From Streptomyces sp. CoH27 (GTDB lineage: Bacteria > Actinomycetota > Actinomycetes > Streptomycetales > Streptomycetaceae), in contig NZ_JAIQYY010000041.1 of assembly GCF_020181035.1 (NCBI RefSeq), forward strand, positions 1 to 41,352: 41,352 nt of DNA. The letters run 5' to 3'. A model generated the notes under the pieces. The model was not told the origin of the DNA. It made no database searches and saw only the letters and a program-made list of their open reading frames with translations. Position 1 is the stretch's first letter, and each line of letters opens with the position of its first letter. The translations under genes and the position numbers were made by a program. Positions 16,748-23,049 of the stretch are shown one piece after another.

Positions 16748-16769
16748 CTTACAGCCGACTTACGGCCGA
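16748..16769 (+). promoter_or_regulatory. Candidate CutR-binding 11-bp direct repeat
   Basis: CTTACAGCCGA at 16748-16758 is followed directly by CTTACGGCCGA at 16759-16769, differing in one base. OmpR/PhoB-type regulators bind as head-to-tail dimers to direct repeats with 11-bp period. The site ends 93 bp before the cutR start, fitting autoregulation. The rest of the 16447-16862 spacer holds no gene I can support. Confidence 0.5.
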
Positions 16770-16862
16770 AAAGGGCAGGATGGAGGTCACACCCCACGAA
16801 CACTCCTGCCCGCACGCGCCCACGGCGCGCTACGCGGGTGGACATGAGGAAGGACAAGCGAC

Positions 16863-17516
16863 GTGCGCGTACTCGTCGTCGAGGACGAGCAGCTGCTCGC
16901 CGATGCGGTGGCCACCGGACTGCGCCGGGAGGCCATGGCCGTCGACGTCGTGTACGACGGTGCGGCCGCCCTGGAGCGCATCGGCGTCAACGACTACGAC
17001 GTGGTCGTCCTCGACCGCGACCTCCCGCTGGTGCACGGCGACGACGTCTGCCGCAAGATCGTCGAGCTGGGCATGCCCACGCGCGTGCTCATGCTCACCG
17101 CGTCCGGCGACGTCAGCGACCGGGTCGAGGGCCTGGAGATCGGCGCCGACGACTATCTGCCCAAGCCCTTCGCGTTCAGCGAGCTGATCGCGCGCGTGCG
17201 CGCCCTCGGCCGCCGTACGAGCGTGCCGCTGCCGCCCGTTCTGGAGCGCGCCGGTATCAAGCTCGACCCCAACCGCCGCGAGGTCTTCCGGGACGGCAAG
17301 GAGGTTCAGCTCGCGCCCAAGGAGTTCGCGGTCCTGGAGGTTCTGATGCGCAGCGAGGGCGCGGTCGTCTCGGCCGAGCAACTGCTGGAGAAGGCGTGGG
17401 ACGAGAACACCGACCCGTTCACCAACGTGGTGCGCGTGACGGTGATGACGCTGCGCCGCAAGCTGGGCGAGCCGCCGGTCATCGTCACCGTGCCCGGCTC
17501 CGGCTACCGGATCTGA
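16863..17516 (+). CDS. cutR: Response regulator CutR (OmpR/PhoB family)
   Basis: The product has 217 residues. The receiver domain (1-115) has the acidic pocket VEDE at 6-9, phospho-acceptor Asp51 in VVVLDRDLP, the LMLTASG switch segment and Lys101 in DDYLPKPF. The winged-helix DNA-binding domain (about 125-217) has LAPKEFAVLEVLM, the recognition helix region NVVRVTVMTLRRKLG and the wing GSGYRI. CutRS was first described in S. lividans and is now linked to secretion stress and extracellular protein folding. The start is GTG 16863 with GGAAGG upstream. The sensor gene cutS begins five bases after the stop. Confidence 0.93.
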   Translation: MRVLVVEDEQLLADAVATGLRREAMAVDVVYDGAAALERIGVNDYDVVVLDRDLPLVHGDDVCRKIVELGMPTRVLMLTASGDVSDRVEGLEIGADDYLPKPFAFSELIARVRALGRRTSVPLPPVLERAGIKLDPNRREVFRDGKEVQLAPKEFAVLEVLMRSEGAVVSAEQLLEKAWDENTDPFTNVVRVTVMTLRRKLGEPPVIVTVPGSGYRI

Positions 17517-17521
17517 TCCCC

Positions 17522-18769
17522 GTGGCCGCGACACCCGCGCCGCCTCAGGCGCCACCGAAGCCCACCTGGGACCCCAGGAGACCGCAGCCCCCGTTCCCCT
17601 GGCTGCGCCCCACCATCCGCATACGGCTCACGCTGCTGTACGGCGGCATGTTCCTGATCGCCGGCATCCTGCTGCTGTCGATCATCTACCTGCTGGCCGC
17701 GCAGGCGATCAGCACAGGCAACCAGCCGCTGTTCAAGATCGTCAGCTTCGACAAGCTCCAGGTCTCCAGCGGCAAGTGCCCCGCGATCAACACGACCAGC
17801 CTGCCGCTGTCGGACTTCAACGACGCGATCGCCCACTGCGTGGACCAGCAGCGCCAGGCGGCCTTGGACGACCTGCTCAGCCGCTCGCTGCTGGCCCTGC
17901 TGGGCCTCGCCGTGATCGCCTTCGCGTTCGGCTACGCGATGGCCGGCCGCGTGCTGTCCCCGCTCGGCCGCATCACCCGCACCGCCCGTCAGGTGGCCGG
18001 TTCGGACCTGTCCCGCCGGATCGAGCTGGACGGCCCGGACGACGAGCTGAAGGAGCTGGCCGACACCTTCGACGACATGCTGGAGAGGCTGCAACGGGCC
18101 TTCACCGCCCAGCAGCGCTTCGTGGGCAACGCCTCCCACGAGCTGCGCACCCCGCTCGCGATCAACCGCACGCTCCTCGAAGTGCATCTGTCGGACCCGA
18201 ACGCGCCGGTGGAGCTGCAACAGCTCGGCAAGACCCTGCTCGCCACCAACGAGCGCAGCGAACAGCTGGTCGAGGGCCTGCTGCTGCTCGCCCGCAGCGA
18301 CAACCAGATCGTCGAGCGCAAGCCGGTCGACCTGGCCGAGGTGGCCACCCAGGCCATCGACCAGGTGCACGCGGAGGCCGAGGCCAAGGGCGTGAAGATC
18401 CGCGGCGAGCGCAAGCCGGCCGTGGTGCAGGGCAACGGCGTACTGCTGGAGCGGATCGCGCTGAACCTGGTGCAGAACGCGGTGCGATACAACGTGCCCG
18501 AGGACGGGTGGGTCGAGGTGGCCACCGAGGTCCAGCACGGCCAGGCGGTGCTGACCGTCACGAACACCGGGCCGGTGGTGCCGGCGTACGAGATCGACAA
18601 CCTCTTCGAGCCCTTCCGGCGGCTGCGAACGGAGCGCACGGGCAGCGACAAGGGCGTCGGCCTCGGCCTGTCCATCGTCCGGTCCGTGGCCCGCGCGCAC
18701 GGTGGCCACATCGCGGCCCAGCCCCGCGAGGGCGGTGGCCTGGTGATGCGCGTCACGCTGCCGCTGTGA
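17522..18769 (+). CDS. cutS: Sensor histidine kinase CutS
   Basis: The product has 415 residues from GTG 17522. A Pro-rich cytoplasmic N-terminus leads to TM1 (about 36-60), a short outer loop (60-121) and TM2 (122-142). HAMP follows (RVLSPLGRITRTARQVAG), then the HisKA domain with His206 in NASHELRTPL, then HATPase_c with NLVQNAVRYN, LFEPFRRLRT and GVGLGLSIV. The outer loop holds two cysteines, Cys86 (SSGKCPAIN) and Cys106 (AIAHCVDQ), well placed to form or lose a disulfide. That agrees with published work on CutS as a sensor of extracellular redox or secretion stress. It is coupled to cutR. Confidence 0.93.
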   Translation: MAATPAPPQAPPKPTWDPRRPQPPFPWLRPTIRIRLTLLYGGMFLIAGILLLSIIYLLAAQAISTGNQPLFKIVSFDKLQVSSGKCPAINTTSLPLSDFNDAIAHCVDQQRQAALDDLLSRSLLALLGLAVIAFAFGYAMAGRVLSPLGRITRTARQVAGSDLSRRIELDGPDDELKELADTFDDMLERLQRAFTAQQRFVGNASHELRTPLAINRTLLEVHLSDPNAPVELQQLGKTLLATNERSEQLVEGLLLLARSDNQIVERKPVDLAEVATQAIDQVHAEAEAKGVKIRGERKPAVVQGNGVLLERIALNLVQNAVRYNVPEDGWVEVATEVQHGQAVLTVTNTGPVVPAYEIDNLFEPFRRLRTERTGSDKGVGLGLSIVRSVARAHGGHIAAQPREGGGLVMRVTLPL

Positions 18770-18816
18770 CAGAGGACCGACACACGCGGAGGATGTTCGC
18801 TTTACGCGGAATTTTC

Positions 18817-18836
18817 AGGACCTCTCACGAGGTTCT
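18817..18836 (+). terminator. Possible terminator after cutS
   Basis: AGGACCTC and GAGGTTCT can form an 8-bp stem (one G-T pair) with a 4-base loop, 48 bp after the cutS stop. It is weaker than the other terminators in the window. Confidence 0.4.
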
Positions 18837-18841
18837 TGCTG

Positions 18842-18942
18842 TGTGATCAATCACATGGGCGGATTTTCAGCCATGTACTCTCTGTGATCATGACACAAGG
18901 TGGAAAGCCGGGAAAGTCCTGGTTTTCGGGGGTCTTGATCAC
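18842..18942. promoter_or_regulatory. Cluster of three GTGATCA motifs
   Basis: GTGATCA occurs at 18843-18849 and 18884-18890 on the plus strand and 18936-18942 on the minus strand. The first is part of a perfect inverted repeat, TGTGAT and ATCACA around 2 bases (18842-18855). The second is followed by GACACA. The cluster lies in the 390-bp spacer between cutS and the DUF4193 gene. The half-sites recall CRP/FNR-type sites, but the spacing is not the classic one. Confidence 0.4.
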
Positions 18943-18965
18943 GGGAAGTACACGGTGAGGCGCCT

Positions 18966-18995
18966 TTGAGGTGCGACATTCGAACCGTGTACGGT
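18966..18995 (+). promoter_or_regulatory. Candidate housekeeping promoter of the DUF4193 gene
   Basis: TTGAGG at 18966-18971 and TACGGT at 18990-18995 are separated by 18 bases, a fair match to the HrdB-type consensus, about 170 bp upstream of the start codon. Confidence 0.4.
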
Positions 18996-19162
18996 CCTCA
19001 CCGCCATCCAAGCCGATCACTCTTGAGGGGTCGGGTTGGGTGTCGATTGAGTAACAGACCTTGATGTGAGGCAAAATCTCCGCCTCAGGTCGGGCACAAG
19101 TCCGGCCTCTCACGCGTTACGTGCGCTGGAGACACCGCAGACACCCAGAGGGGGAGAGCGAT

Positions 19163-19459
19163 ATGGCAACCGATTACGACACTCCACGCAAGACCGACGA
19201 CGACGTCGACTCGGACAGCCTGGAAGAGCTGAAGGCCAGGCGGAACGACAAGTCCACCTCGTCGGTCGACGTCGACGAGTTCGAGGCCGCCGAGGGCCTT
19301 GAGCTGCCCGGCGCCGACCTCTCGAACGAGGAGCTGGCCGTCCGGGTGCTGCCGAAGCAGCAGGACGAGTTCACCTGCATGAGCTGCTTCCTGGTGCACC
19401 ACCGCAGCCAGCTGGCCCGCGAGAAGAACGGTCAGCCGATCTGCCGCGACTGCGACTGA
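19163..19459 (+). CDS. DUF4193 zinc-ribbon protein
   Basis: The product has 98 residues, very acidic, starting MATDYDTPRKTDDDVDSDSL. The C-terminus has two cysteine pairs, CMSC and CRDC, 18 residues apart, forming a likely zinc ribbon next to FLVHHRSQLA. This is the DUF4193 family, found across actinobacteria and of unknown role; the acidic region and zinc knuckle suggest binding to protein partners such as the transcription machinery, which is only an inference. GGGGGAGA precedes ATG 19163. It is followed at once by a larger gene on the same strand. Confidence 0.9.
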   Translation: MATDYDTPRKTDDDVDSDSLEELKARRNDKSTSSVDVDEFEAAEGLELPGADLSNEELAVRVLPKQQDEFTCMSCFLVHHRSQLAREKNGQPICRDCD

Positions 19460-19472
19460 GGACGGGTCGGCC

Positions 19473-20441
19473 ATGACTGGCTCGACCCCTCCTCGGAAGC
19501 GCCGCTTCCGGGAGCGGAAAGCGGACCCAGGGCCGTCCGGCGGCCCGCACGGCACGCGTGAACAGGAGCGGGGCTCGTCCGGCAGGGGAGCCTCGCTCGC
19601 ACCGATGGATGACCGGGAGGACATCCCGGCACCGGACGTGCAGTCCGCGCCCGTCGCCCGGACGGGCATGCCCGCTGCCCACGCGGAGCCGGGAGCCCGG
19701 GGGAGAGTCGTGGTGATGCGCGACAAGGCCGGGGACATGGCTCGGGAAGGGGCCCGTAAGGGCGCCAGCCGCGCCCGCGAGGGGCTGGCGTACCTCGCGG
19801 ACCGGATCGTCGAGATCGCCCCGCGTGTCCCCGTACGCGACCTCGCGGCCCTGCGCCGGCAGTTCCCGGGCCTCGGCCCCGAGGAACTCGCCGACAAGCT
19901 CGTGGCGGGCGCAGCGGCCGGCACCTCGACGGTCGGGGCCGGGATCGGAGCGGCGGCGATGCTGCCCGTGCCGCCCGCCATGCCGACCGAGCTGGCCGCG
20001 GAGATCACCGGGGTCGCCGCGATCGAACTCAAGCTCGTCGCCGAACTCCACGAGGTCTACGGCGTCCGCCCGCCGGGAAACCTCGGCACCCGCAGCACCG
20101 CGTATCTGTCCTCCTGGGCGGGGGAGCGCGGGATCGACGTGATGAAGCCGTCGACGTACGACGCCGCCCTCGGCGTCCGCATGAAGCGCGAACTGCGCCA
20201 GCGGATCATGAAGCGCATGGTCCGGGACCTGCCCAACCTCATGCCGTTCATGGTGGGTGCGGCGGTCGGCGCGGTCATGAACCGCCGGGACACCAGAAGG
20301 CTCGCCGCCCGCATCCGCACCGACCTGCGCAAGATCCAGGTGCCCTGGGAGGAGCTGCCCGAGCAGCCGCCCCTGGAGCAGCCGGCGGAGCCCCTGGAGC
20401 TGCGCGACCTCCCCGACGAGCTCCGGGGAAGCAAGCCCTAG
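19473..20441 (+). CDS. Conserved hypothetical protein with hydrophobic core
   Basis: The product has 322 residues. A basic, disordered first 90 residues (PPRKRRFRERK) is followed by a helical region with a Gly/Ala-rich hydrophobic stretch (AAGTSTVGAGIGAAAMLPVP), ELAAEITGVAAIELKLVAEL and a second Gly/Ala stretch (MPFMVGAAVGAVMNRRDTRR). The pattern vaguely recalls EcsC-type proteins, but I would not assign it. The stop TAG at 20439-20441 shares the palindrome CTAG with the stop of the convergent gene. It lies 13 bp after the DUF4193 gene and is probably cotranscribed with it. Confidence 0.8.
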   Translation: MTGSTPPRKRRFRERKADPGPSGGPHGTREQERGSSGRGASLAPMDDREDIPAPDVQSAPVARTGMPAAHAEPGARGRVVVMRDKAGDMAREGARKGASRAREGLAYLADRIVEIAPRVPVRDLAALRRQFPGLGPEELADKLVAGAAAGTSTVGAGIGAAAMLPVPPAMPTELAAEITGVAAIELKLVAELHEVYGVRPPGNLGTRSTAYLSSWAGERGIDVMKPSTYDAALGVRMKRELRQRIMKRMVRDLPNLMPFMVGAAVGAVMNRRDTRRLAARIRTDLRKIQVPWEELPEQPPLEQPAEPLELRDLPDELRGSKP

Positions 20442-20902
20442 GCGTGCGCGGTGCGCGCCGCCTCGATCGCCGCCGCCAGCCGCTCCGGCTCACGCGTCGA
20501 CAGGTACAGGTACGGCGTCGGGTCCTCGGGGTCGGTGACCTCCACCCGCAGCGCCGTGGGGATGTAGGCGCGCAGCAGCAGGAACGCGCGCGTGTCGGCC
20601 TTGTACGTACGCCAGGCGCGGGCCTCCTCCGGGTCCAGCACCTCCGACTCGCCGAGCGCCGCCACCGGGATCTTCGCCTCGCCCGCGATCAGTGCGTCGC
20701 CCACGACCCGGATGCGCGGCGAGCCGTACGCGCTCGCCACCACCGCCGCGGCCGCCGTACCGCCGACCAGACCGCCGAGCAGCGGCAGCGTGCCGAACGG
20801 AAGCAGGATCAGGGCGAAGGAAACGCCTACGAGGAAGCTGACGAACCACCACGAGCGGGGGGCGGTGAGGCGTTCTTCGTACGGGGTGGCGGAGAGCTGC
20901 AT
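20438..20902 (-). CDS. DUF3093 membrane protein
   Basis: The product has 154 residues. A short cytoplasmic start (QLSATPYEERLTAPRSWW) leads into two close hydrophobic helices (FVSFLVGVSFALILLPFG and LLGGLVGGTAAAAVVASAY), then a β-rich domain containing GEAKIPVAALGESEVLD and a C-terminal PYLYLSTREPERLAAAIE. This matches the DUF3093 family of actinobacteria, function unknown, often placed near dut as here. ATG 20902 lies only 58 bp from the divergent thioesterase gene. The stop overlaps that of the convergent neighbour by four bases. Confidence 0.88.
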   Translation of the reverse strand: MQLSATPYEERLTAPRSWWFVSFLVGVSFALILLPFGTLPLLGGLVGGTAAAAVVASAYGSPRIRVVGDALIAGEAKIPVAALGESEVLDPEEARAWRTYKADTRAFLLLRAYIPTALRVEVTDPEDPTPYLYLSTREPERLAAAIEAARTAHA

Positions 20903-20960
20903 GAAGCCAAGCTTGGCACGGGATCCGTATTGCGCCGACGCGCGGGTAAGGTCTGCGCCT

Positions 20961-21545
20961 GTGAGTGGTAGTTCCGCAACCCTTCAGCCTCCCGCCGACG
21001 CGGTGAAACCGGTACGGCACCCCGACGCGCCCGCACCCGGGGAGCTCCTCGGTGCCCACTACGAACACTGTTTCGGCTGTGGCCCCGGGCAGCCGCACGG
21101 ACTGCACCTGGAGGCGCGGGCCGGCGAGGACGTCTCGCTGACCGCCGAGTTCACCGTCCAGCCCGCCCACCAGGGCGCGCCGGGCCTCGCGCACGGCGGA
21201 GTGCTGGCCACGGCCCTGGACGAGACCCTCGGCTCGCTGAACTGGCTGCTGCGGACCATCGCCGTGACGGGACGCCTGGAGACCGACTTCGTGCGGCCCG
21301 TTCCGGTCGGCACCGTGCTCCACCTTCAGGCCGAGGTCACCGCCGTCGCCGGGCGGAAGATCTACTCCACGGCCACCGGACGCATCGGCGGCCCCGACGG
21401 GCCCGTCGCCGTCCGCGCCGACGCCCTCTTCATCGAGGTGAAGGTCGACCACTTCACCGACCACGGCCGCCGGGAGGAGATCCAGGCCGTCATGAGCGAC
21501 CCGGACCAGATCCGGCGCACCCGCGCCTTCGAGGTGAACCCGTGA
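20961..21545 (+). CDS. Hotdog-fold thioesterase (PaaI-like)
   Basis: The product has 194 residues. The hotdog core contains HCFGCGPGQPHGLHLEA, then GLAHGGVLATALDETLGSL, where the HGG motif and following helix form the usual active site of PaaI-type acyl-CoA thioesterases, and the strand TGRLETDFVRPVPVGTVLHL. The substrate is not known. The start is GTG 20961; TAAGGT at 20947-20952, eight bases upstream, suggests a leaderless or very short-leader transcript. The stop overlaps the dut start (GTGA), so the two are coupled. Confidence 0.87.
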   Translation: MSGSSATLQPPADAVKPVRHPDAPAPGELLGAHYEHCFGCGPGQPHGLHLEARAGEDVSLTAEFTVQPAHQGAPGLAHGGVLATALDETLGSLNWLLRTIAVTGRLETDFVRPVPVGTVLHLQAEVTAVAGRKIYSTATGRIGGPDGPVAVRADALFIEVKVDHFTDHGRREEIQAVMSDPDQIRRTRAFEVNP

Positions 21546-22093
21546 GCCGTAGCCCCCTCGACGTACTGATCCGCCGCGTCGACCCCGACGTACCGCTTCC
21601 GGCGTACGAGCACCCCGGGGACGCCGGAGCCGATCTGCGCACCACCGAGGCGTGCGAGCTGGCGCCCGGCGAGCGGGCCGTGCTGCCCACCGGGGTGTCG
21701 ATCGCCCTCCCGGAGGGGTACGCGGCCTTCGTGCACCCACGTTCCGGTCTGGCCGCCCGCTGCGGTGTCGCCCTCGTGAATGCCCCGGGGACGGTTGATG
21801 CCGGGTACCGTGGGGAGATCAAGGTGATCGTGGTGAACCTCGACCCGCGCGAGTCCGTGCGGTTCGAGCGCTTCGACCGGATTGCCCAACTGGTCGTCCA
21901 GCAGGTCGAGAGGGTCCGCTTCCTTCCGGTGGCGGAGCTTCCCGGCTCGGCGCGGGCCGAAGGGGGCTTCGGGTCCACCGGTGGCCATGCCGCGGTGGGC
22001 GGCGAGAGCGGCACAAGCGGTCAGGCCGCCGTAGGCGGTCCGACGGGTGGGAATCGATACGCTTCGGTCGTATCCGACCGGGAAGGACAGTGA
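21542..22093 (+). CDS. dut: dUTP diphosphatase
   Basis: The product has 183 residues with all five trimeric dUTPase motifs in order: GDAGADL (26-32), PRSGLA (66-71), GTVDAGYRGEI (83-93), RIAQLVV (113-119) and RAEGGFGSTGG (138-148). It hydrolyses dUTP to dUMP and pyrophosphate, supplying the dTMP precursor and keeping uracil out of DNA. A Gly/Ser-rich tail of about 35 residues follows motif 5 and is longer than in many dUTPases. It sits between the thioesterase and DUF3710 genes. With the thymidine kinase gene broken in this genome, de novo dTMP from dUMP may be the sole route. Confidence 0.95.
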   Translation: MSRSPLDVLIRRVDPDVPLPAYEHPGDAGADLRTTEACELAPGERAVLPTGVSIALPEGYAAFVHPRSGLAARCGVALVNAPGTVDAGYRGEIKVIVVNLDPRESVRFERFDRIAQLVVQQVERVRFLPVAELPGSARAEGGFGSTGGHAAVGGESGTSGQAAVGGPTGGNRYASVVSDREGQ

Positions 22094-22094
22094 C

Positions 22095-22856
22095 GTGTTC
22101 GGACGTCGCAAGAAGAAGGGTGCCGCCGAGGACGCGGCCGGCGAGGCCGAGCAGGTCGTCGACAGCGTCGACACCGAGGCGGACGAGGAAGAAGAGGCCG
22201 AGCGCGAGCGCGTCCGGCTGGAGCCCGGGCCCCGCCCCGACGGGCCCTGGGACAGCACCGAGGTGCGCGAGCCGGCCGAGGGCCGGGTGGACCTCGGCGG
22301 TCTGTTCGTCCCCGGCGTGGACGGCATGGAGCTGCGGGTCGAGGTCGCCGGTGACGCGATCGTCGCCGCCACGGTCGTGCTGCGCGACAGCGCCATCCAG
22401 CTCCAGGCCTTCGCCGCGCCCAAGCGCGAGGGCATCTGGGGCGAGGTCCGCGAGGAGATCGGGGCCGGCATCACCCAGCAGGGTGGCATCGTCGACGAGG
22501 TCGAGGGCCCGCTCGGCTGGGAGCTGCGCGCCCAGGTGCCGGTGCAGCTGCCCGACGGCACCGGCGGCTTCCAGGTCGTGCGGTTCGTCGGCGTGGACGG
22601 CCCGCGCTGGTTCCTGCGCGGTGTGATCTCCGGCCAGGGCGCGGTGCAGCCGCAGGCTGCCGGGCTGCTGGAGCAGATCTTCCGCGACACGGTCGTGGTC
22701 CGCGGCGAGGGGCCGATGGCGCCCCGCGACCCGATCGTCCTCAAGCTGCCCAACGACGCGCAGATGGTCCCCGAGGGCGTGCAGCAGGAGGAGTCCCGCT
22801 TCTCGGGTGGCATGGGGCAGCTGGAGCGAGGGCCCGAGATCACCGAGGTGCGGTAG
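22095..22856 (+). CDS. DUF3710 protein
   Basis: The product has 253 residues from GTG 22095. A basic start (FGRRKKKGAAEDA) is followed by a long acidic linker, then the conserved β-rich domain (RVDLGGLFVPGVDGMELRV, IQLQAFAAPKREGIWGEVR and RFVGVDGPRWFLRGVISG). DUF3710 occurs next to dut across actinobacteria; its role is unknown. GGAAGGACAG gives the ribosome site and overlaps the end of dut, so the two are coupled. A strong hairpin follows. Confidence 0.9.
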   Translation: MFGRRKKKGAAEDAAGEAEQVVDSVDTEADEEEEAERERVRLEPGPRPDGPWDSTEVREPAEGRVDLGGLFVPGVDGMELRVEVAGDAIVAATVVLRDSAIQLQAFAAPKREGIWGEVREEIGAGITQQGGIVDEVEGPLGWELRAQVPVQLPDGTGGFQVVRFVGVDGPRWFLRGVISGQGAVQPQAAGLLEQIFRDTVVVRGEGPMAPRDPIVLKLPNDAQMVPEGVQQEESRFSGGMGQLERGPEITEVR

Positions 22857-22871
22857 GCGGCGTGGCCGACG

Positions 22872-22900
22872 AAGGGCCGTACCCCGGGGTGCGGCCCTTT
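22872..22900 (+). terminator. Terminator after the DUF3710 gene
   Basis: AAGGGCCG at 22872-22879 and CGGCCCTT at 22892-22899 enclose the self-complementary ACCCC/GGGGT, giving a long GC-rich hairpin 15 bp after the stop and ending in TTTC. Confidence 0.8.
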
Positions 22901-23049
22901 CCCGCGTGTTTTCGCACGCGTGGACGGCGAGACGCTCATCAGAGTTACGTCAAAGTTGCCCGCTGCCGACCTTCCTGTCCTGTTTGCCGTGATTGTTGGC
23001 CGTAAGGTCGACGCTGCGTATGCGGCAGTCACCGGAAGACAATGGAGCC

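Noticed and set aside
16412..18769. A single 785-codon open frame covering the spacer, the cutR region and cutS
   Set aside because: Only its last 415 codons (cutS) encode recognisable protein; the first part is out of frame with cutR and is an effect of high GC.
18847..19113. An 88-codon minus-strand frame downstream of cutS
   Set aside because: No ribosome site or family features, and it lies over the motif cluster and the DUF4193 promoter.
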